Shown here: in pieces, positions 6,355 through 8,777 of the stretch
How the letters are laid out: each line of letters begins with the position of its first letter
Numbering within the stretch: position 1 is the stretch's first letter
Assembly: GCA_002707085.1 (NCBI GenBank)
Contig: PALY01000001.1
Coordinates: 4,489 to 13,265 of the forward strand
DNA length: 8,777 nucleotides
Source: Deltaproteobacteria bacterium
Lineage (GTDB): Bacteria; Myxococcota_A; UBA796
Direction of reading: 5' to 3'
Notes under the pieces: model-generated
Told to the model about the DNA's origin: nothing
What the model saw: the letters and a program-made list of their open reading frames with translations, nothing else
Databases searched by the model: none
Program-made: the position numbers and the translations under genes

Positions 6355-6418
6355 ACAGATGGATTTATCTGTAAACAGAGGACACATGCCCCATCTGTAG
6401 GCGCCACGTCACCGCCAT
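6355..6418 (-). other. Competing inverted repeats with a 17-codon ORF
   Basis: On the minus strand TACAGAT occurs twice (6399-6393 and 6373-6367). The downstream segment CCATCTGT (6362-6355) can pair with ACAGATGG (6398-6391, 8 bp) or with ACAGAT (6372-6367, 6 bp), but not with both. A short ORF, MAVTWRLQMGHVSSVYR, runs from ATG 6418 to TAA 6365, ending in the second copy. It has no good ribosome-binding site and no run of one amino acid, so a leader-peptide role is only a possibility. Confidence 0.3.
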
Positions 6419-6456
6419 TATCGCCCATACACGGGCCGAAATGGTGAAGGAACGAC

Positions 6457-7098
6457 TTAAGACTGCTGCAACAAACGAATCGCTTCGGAGCGATTTTCTG
6501 ATTTGAATACCCCCGAACCGCTCACCAAAACATGAGCGCCGGCCTCCGTGAAACGGTGTGCATTGCTTGTCTTCACACCCCCATCGACCTCGATGAGGGT
6601 ATCCAGCCCCAAAGCATCTATGCGCGAGCGTATGCGCTCTATTTTGGGAAACACCCTTTCGATCAGTGATTGCCCACCGAAACCCGGATTCACGCTCATC
6701 ACCAATACGAGATCCAACTCTTCCAGCACATAGTCGAGGACCGATTCTGAAGTATGGGGATTGAGGGAGACCCCTGCTTTCGCTCCCGACTGTTTGATCG
6801 CCTGAATGGTTCGATCCAAGTGCGTACATGCTTCTGCGTGTACCGTAATGATATCGGCGCCCGCATCTCGAAAGTCCTGAATGTATTTGTCCGGTTCAAC
6901 GATCATGAGATGACAATCGAGCACTTTGTCTGTGATGGGGCGCAGCGCCTTCACAATCATTGGACCAATGGTGATGTTGGGAACGAATCTGCCGTCCATT
7001 ACATCAACGTGAATCCATTCTGCATCCGACACGCTGGCTATTTCCTCTCCGAGCCGCGCAAAGTCCGCAGATAGGATGGAGGGGGCAACTATCGTCAT
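6457..7098 (-). CDS. rpe: Ribulose-phosphate 3-epimerase
   Basis: A 213-residue TIM-barrel enzyme interconverting D-ribulose 5-phosphate and D-xylulose 5-phosphate in the pentose phosphate pathway. Family motifs are complete. APSILSADF (5-13) is the first strand. HVDVMDGRFVPN (30-41) holds metal ligand His30 and catalytic Asp32, and DCHLM (61-65) has metal ligand His63. SVNPGFGGQ (135-143) is the flexible phosphate loop, and VDGGV (171-175) contains the second catalytic Asp172. SGSGVF (193-198) is the phosphate-binding turn. Length is slightly short compared with the usual 215-230 because the C-terminus ends soon after the last helix (LLQQS). The ATG at 7098 has AGGAG spaced 7 nt, located in the end of fmt, and only 1 nt separates it from the fmt stop. 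It is the last gene before the terminator at 6254-6299. Confidence 0.97.
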   Translation of the reverse strand: MTIVAPSILSADFARLGEEIASVSDAEWIHVDVMDGRFVPNITIGPMIVKALRPITDKVLDCHLMIVEPDKYIQDFRDAGADIITVHAEACTHLDRTIQAIKQSGAKAGVSLNPHTSESVLDYVLEELDLVLVMSVNPGFGGQSLIERVFPKIERIRSRIDALGLDTLIEVDGGVKTSNAHRFTEAGAHVLVSGSGVFKSENRSEAIRLLQQS

Positions 7099-7099
7099 T

Positions 7100-8023
7100 T
7101 CATTTCTCCTGACCTAGGGTCATACCTTCAGATACACGGCCACCGTTCACCAAGTCCTTTCCAACTTGAGCACGTTTGCCTGGAAGCTGAACTTCCTCCA
7201 GCACCAGAGCGTCGTCCCCTGTGGCGACCACCAACCGATTGCCAGCCTCTATCACGGTACCTGGCAAACCTCTGCCTTCGACCACGCGAGTCCGATGGAT
7301 TTTCAATCTTTCCCCATCGAGTGTGGTCCAAGTGGTGGGCCAAGGATTGAACCCGCGAACCCGATTGTGAATGGCTTGGGCCGAATCCGTCCACTCGATG
7401 CACGCATCATCTCGAGAAATCAACGGTGCCACCGTATGGGCGCCATGATTTTGTGGACGCGGTGAAATCTGCTCAAACATTCGCAATGTTTCCACAGCCA
7501 AAGAGGCCCCCAGCGGAGCCAATCTATCGTGCAGTTCTCCGGCTGTTTCATTCTCCCCAATCGGAATCCGAGACTCCAACAATACATCGCCAGTATCGAG
7601 ACCTTCTGCCATCTGCATCGTGCATACTCCCGACTCTTTTTCGCCGTTCACCACTGCCCAATTGATGGGTGCTGCACCCCGATATTTGGGGAGCAAGCTT
7701 GCATGAACATTCACGCATCCCAGTCTGGGAGCCTGAAGCAAAGCGGGTATCAAAATACGGCCGTAGGCCACGACCACAGCCACATCCGCATCTACAGCGG
7801 TCATCCATTCCACAAAAGGACCACTGCGTACTGCCCGAGGCTGTTTGGTTTCGATGCCCAACTCTCGAGCCCGTACAATGGTTGCAGGACTCTGCATTTT
7901 CTTTCCACGTCCACTGGGACGATCAGGCTGTGCAACCACGGCGATGACGTCGTGACCCGCATCCACCAAAGCATTGAGGGTAGGAACCGAGAAATCGGGT
8001 GTACCCATAAAAATGACCCGCAC
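7100..8023 (-). CDS. fmt: Methionyl-tRNA formyltransferase
   Basis: A 307-residue cytoplasmic enzyme that transfers a formyl group from 10-formyltetrahydrofolate to methionyl-tRNA(fMet), making the bacterial initiator. The N-terminal Rossmann-like catalytic domain starts MRVIFMGTPDFSVPTL. The transferase signature NVHASLLPKYRGAAPINWA (105-123) contains catalytic Asn105 and His107, and GLDTGD (141-146) supplies the catalytic Asp143. The C-terminal OB-fold tRNA-binding domain begins around residue 205 and contains the characteristic RVRGFNPWPTTW (221-232). Length is standard. The start is GTG at 8023 with GAGG spaced 7 nt. It begins 3 nt after def and ends 1 nt before rpe, so the three are almost certainly one transcript. 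The def-fmt pairing is a widespread functional linkage, since Def removes the group Fmt adds. Confidence 0.97.
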   Translation of the reverse strand: MRVIFMGTPDFSVPTLNALVDAGHDVIAVVAQPDRPSGRGKKMQSPATIVRARELGIETKQPRAVRSGPFVEWMTAVDADVAVVVAYGRILIPALLQAPRLGCVNVHASLLPKYRGAAPINWAVVNGEKESGVCTMQMAEGLDTGDVLLESRIPIGENETAGELHDRLAPLGASLAVETLRMFEQISPRPQNHGAHTVAPLISRDDACIEWTDSAQAIHNRVRGFNPWPTTWTTLDGERLKIHRTRVVEGRGLPGTVIEAGNRLVVATGDDALVLEEVQLPGKRAQVGKDLVNGGRVSEGMTLGQEK

Positions 8024-8026
8024 TTT

Positions 8027-8554
8027 TTATCCTCTTTCACGGAGGCGTTTGCGCCTTTTGGAGATGTAGCGGCTCCTTTTGAGTCGACTCGAACGGTCCA
8101 ACAACGTCACCCCATCCAAGTGATCCATTTCATGCTGCAACACGACGGAAGGAAACTCTTCAAACCACCCTTCTTTGTGTTCACCCGAGACATCCTGCCA
8201 CTCCACATGAATGCGAAGGTGACGATCAACATCCAGGTCGTATTCTGGAACACTCAAACAAGATTCATCCCATTTGATCATCTCAGTGCTGCGTTCAAGA
8301 ATGACGGGATTAATCATGACAATCAGTTCATCTTCTTTGTCGGATTCTGCGTCACCTTCAAGGTTGGCAACAAGAATCCGTCTACCATCTCCAACCTGTG
8401 GAGCTGCGAGACCCACACCGGGGGCGGCATACATGGTTTCCGCCATATCGGTGACCAATGTAGACAGCTCTGAGCCGAACTCATCCATTTCGACTCGTCG
8501 AGCTTTTGCCGACAAAACCGGGTGCGGTGCTTCAAGAATGGGAAGAATTGCCAC
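8027..8554 (-). CDS. def: Peptide deformylase
   Basis: A 175-residue metalloenzyme (usually Fe2+) that removes the N-formyl group from nascent proteins at the ribosome exit. The three signature motifs are present: GVGLAAPQVG (46-55), ESCLSVPE (97-104; metal ligand Cys99, with Ser where most homologues have Gly in EGCLS) and QHEMDHLDG (140-148; ligands His141 and His145, catalytic Glu142). A charged insert, GDAESDKEDE (67-76), and a very basic tail rich in Arg/Lys (about 157-175), possibly for ribosome contact, are visible. I chose GTG 8554 because the product then begins MAILPILEAPHPVL, the usual family N-terminus, and GAGG lies 6 nt upstream. An ATG at 8587 would add 11 residues but overlaps the likely promoter and lacks a ribosome-binding site; ATG 8566 is a second alternative. 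It heads the def-fmt-rpe operon. Confidence 0.95.
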   Translation of the reverse strand: MAILPILEAPHPVLSAKARRVEMDEFGSELSTLVTDMAETMYAAPGVGLAAPQVGDGRRILVANLEGDAESDKEDELIVMINPVILERSTEMIKWDESCLSVPEYDLDVDRHLRIHVEWQDVSGEHKEGWFEEFPSVVLQHEMDHLDGVTLLDRSSRLKRSRYISKRRKRLRERG

Positions 8555-8560
8555 GACCGA

Positions 8561-8564
8561 CCTC
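8561..8564 (-). promoter_or_regulatory. Ribosome-binding site deciding the def start
   Basis: The minus strand reads GAGG, then TCGGTC, then GTG at 8554. Neither ATG 8566 nor ATG 8587 has a comparable site. Confidence 0.5.
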
Positions 8565-8587
8565 ATTCGTACCGCCACATAGCCCAT

Positions 8588-8605
8588 CTGAGGATATATT
8601 ACAGC
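8588..8605. promoter_or_regulatory. AT-rich divergent promoter region between def and the aminotransferase gene
   Basis: The only AT-rich stretch between the two divergent genes. The plus strand shows TATATT (8595-8600, 5 of 6 to the sigma70 -10 box), 17 nt before the aminotransferase ATG. The minus strand shows TAATAT (8601-8596) facing def. No good -35 box is visible for either direction, so exact promoters are uncertain. Confidence 0.35.
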
Positions 8606-8610
8606 GGGAG
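8606..8610 (+). promoter_or_regulatory. Ribosome-binding site of the aminotransferase gene
   Basis: GGGAG on the plus strand, 6 nt before ATG 8617. It selects this ATG over the out-of-frame ATG at 8612, which meets a stop after 20 codons. Confidence 0.6.
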
Positions 8611-8616
8611 TATGTC

Positions 8617-8777
8617 ATGGCATTTGGAAAGATTCCTCGTTTTTCACCAAGTTTTTCGCCTTCAGAGGCGTTGATCTGTGCGACACATCTACTGGGCATG
8701 GGCGGACGTGACGATCTTGTAGAGGAGTTCGAATCACGATTTTCATCCTACATTGGAGCCAAACATGGAGTGATGGT
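8617..8777 (+). CDS. DegT/DnrJ/EryC1/StrS-type aminotransferase, N-terminal fragment (runs off right edge)
   Basis: An open frame of 53 codons from ATG 8617 to the window edge, the only credible plus-strand gene. The product begins MAFGKIPRFSPSFSPSEALI and continues with GGRDDLVEEFESRFSSYIGA and KHGVMV. The pattern V-E-x-F-E-x-x-F-x-x-Y-x-G-x-K-H-x-V-x-V is the standard N-terminal region of PLP-dependent sugar aminotransferases of the DegT/DnrJ/EryC1/StrS family, just before the SSGT segment. These enzymes usually make amino sugars for surface glycans or secondary metabolites. The PLP lysine and active-site core are outside the window, so activity cannot be judged. Other fold-type I PLP enzymes are possible. 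It is transcribed divergently from def, with a GGGAG ribosome-binding site. Confidence 0.72.
   Translation, partial: MAFGKIPRFSPSFSPSEALICATHLLGMGGRDDLVEEFESRFSSYIGAKHGVM

Noticed and set aside
6423..6436. Small inverted repeat GCCC/GGGC just after rpe, considered as a terminator
   Set aside because: Only 4 bp of stem and no following T-tract; the hairpin at 6267-6299 is far better.
6365..6829. Minus-strand open frame of about 154 codons overlapping rpe in another frame
   Set aside because: The overlapping part is an out-of-frame reading of rpe. Only the last 17 codons from ATG 6418 were kept as a possible short ORF.
7529..8473. Long plus-strand open frame (about 314 codons) antisense to fmt and def
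   Set aside because: It is the mirror of two strongly supported genes, is rich in His, Cys and Phe without any recognisable motif, and has no credible ribosome-binding site.
1..8777. CRISPR arrays, insertion sequences, tRNA genes, prophage or integrase genes
   Set aside because: No spaced direct repeats, transposase motifs, terminal inverted repeats or cloverleaf-forming sequences were seen on either strand.

Overview
The window looks like ordinary chromosome from a Gram-negative bacterium of the Myxococcota or another former-deltaproteobacterial lineage. This is inferred from three things. There is a DUF1592/DUF1552 pair, a combination typical of myxobacteria and Planctomycetes. There are three lipoprotein signal peptides, two of them followed by a short acidic 'DTG' linker. 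GC content looks moderate, near 50-55 percent by eye. No mobile element, CRISPR array, tRNA or rRNA was seen.

Layout, right to left, because nearly everything is on the minus strand. (1) At the right edge a plus-strand gene begins (8617 to the end), the N-terminus of a DegT/DnrJ/EryC1/StrS-type aminotransferase. It diverges from the next unit across a very short AT-rich spacer. (2) def, fmt and rpe (8554 down to 6457) form a tight minus-strand operon with 1-3 nt gaps. Fmt and Def make and remove the N-formyl group on initiator methionine. Rpe is a pentose-phosphate enzyme. (3) A 214-nt intergenic region (6243-6456) holds competing short inverted repeats, a strong hairpin and a clear minus-strand intrinsic terminator only 12 nt from the next start codon. 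(4) A universal stress protein gene (GTG start) is followed by a DUF962/Mpo1-like membrane protein gene.

(5) Next come four minus-strand genes (5277 down to 362) with overlapping ends of 4, 26 and 1 nt. They encode a lipoprotein with the DUF1587/1595/1592/1588/1585 architecture and a CxxCH motif, a Tat-exported DUF1552 protein, an unrecognised lipoprotein, and a lipoprotein alpha/beta hydrolase. All four carry export signals, so they probably act together in the periplasm or at a membrane surface. This is the best candidate for an undescribed system here. (6) Eleven nt beyond it, purF begins on the same strand and runs off the left edge. Its first 116 residues are present, including the catalytic Cys2 glutaminase motifs.

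Start sites were revised in two places from ribosome-binding sites and family lengths: TTG 5277 for the DUF1592 protein and GTG 8554 for Def.
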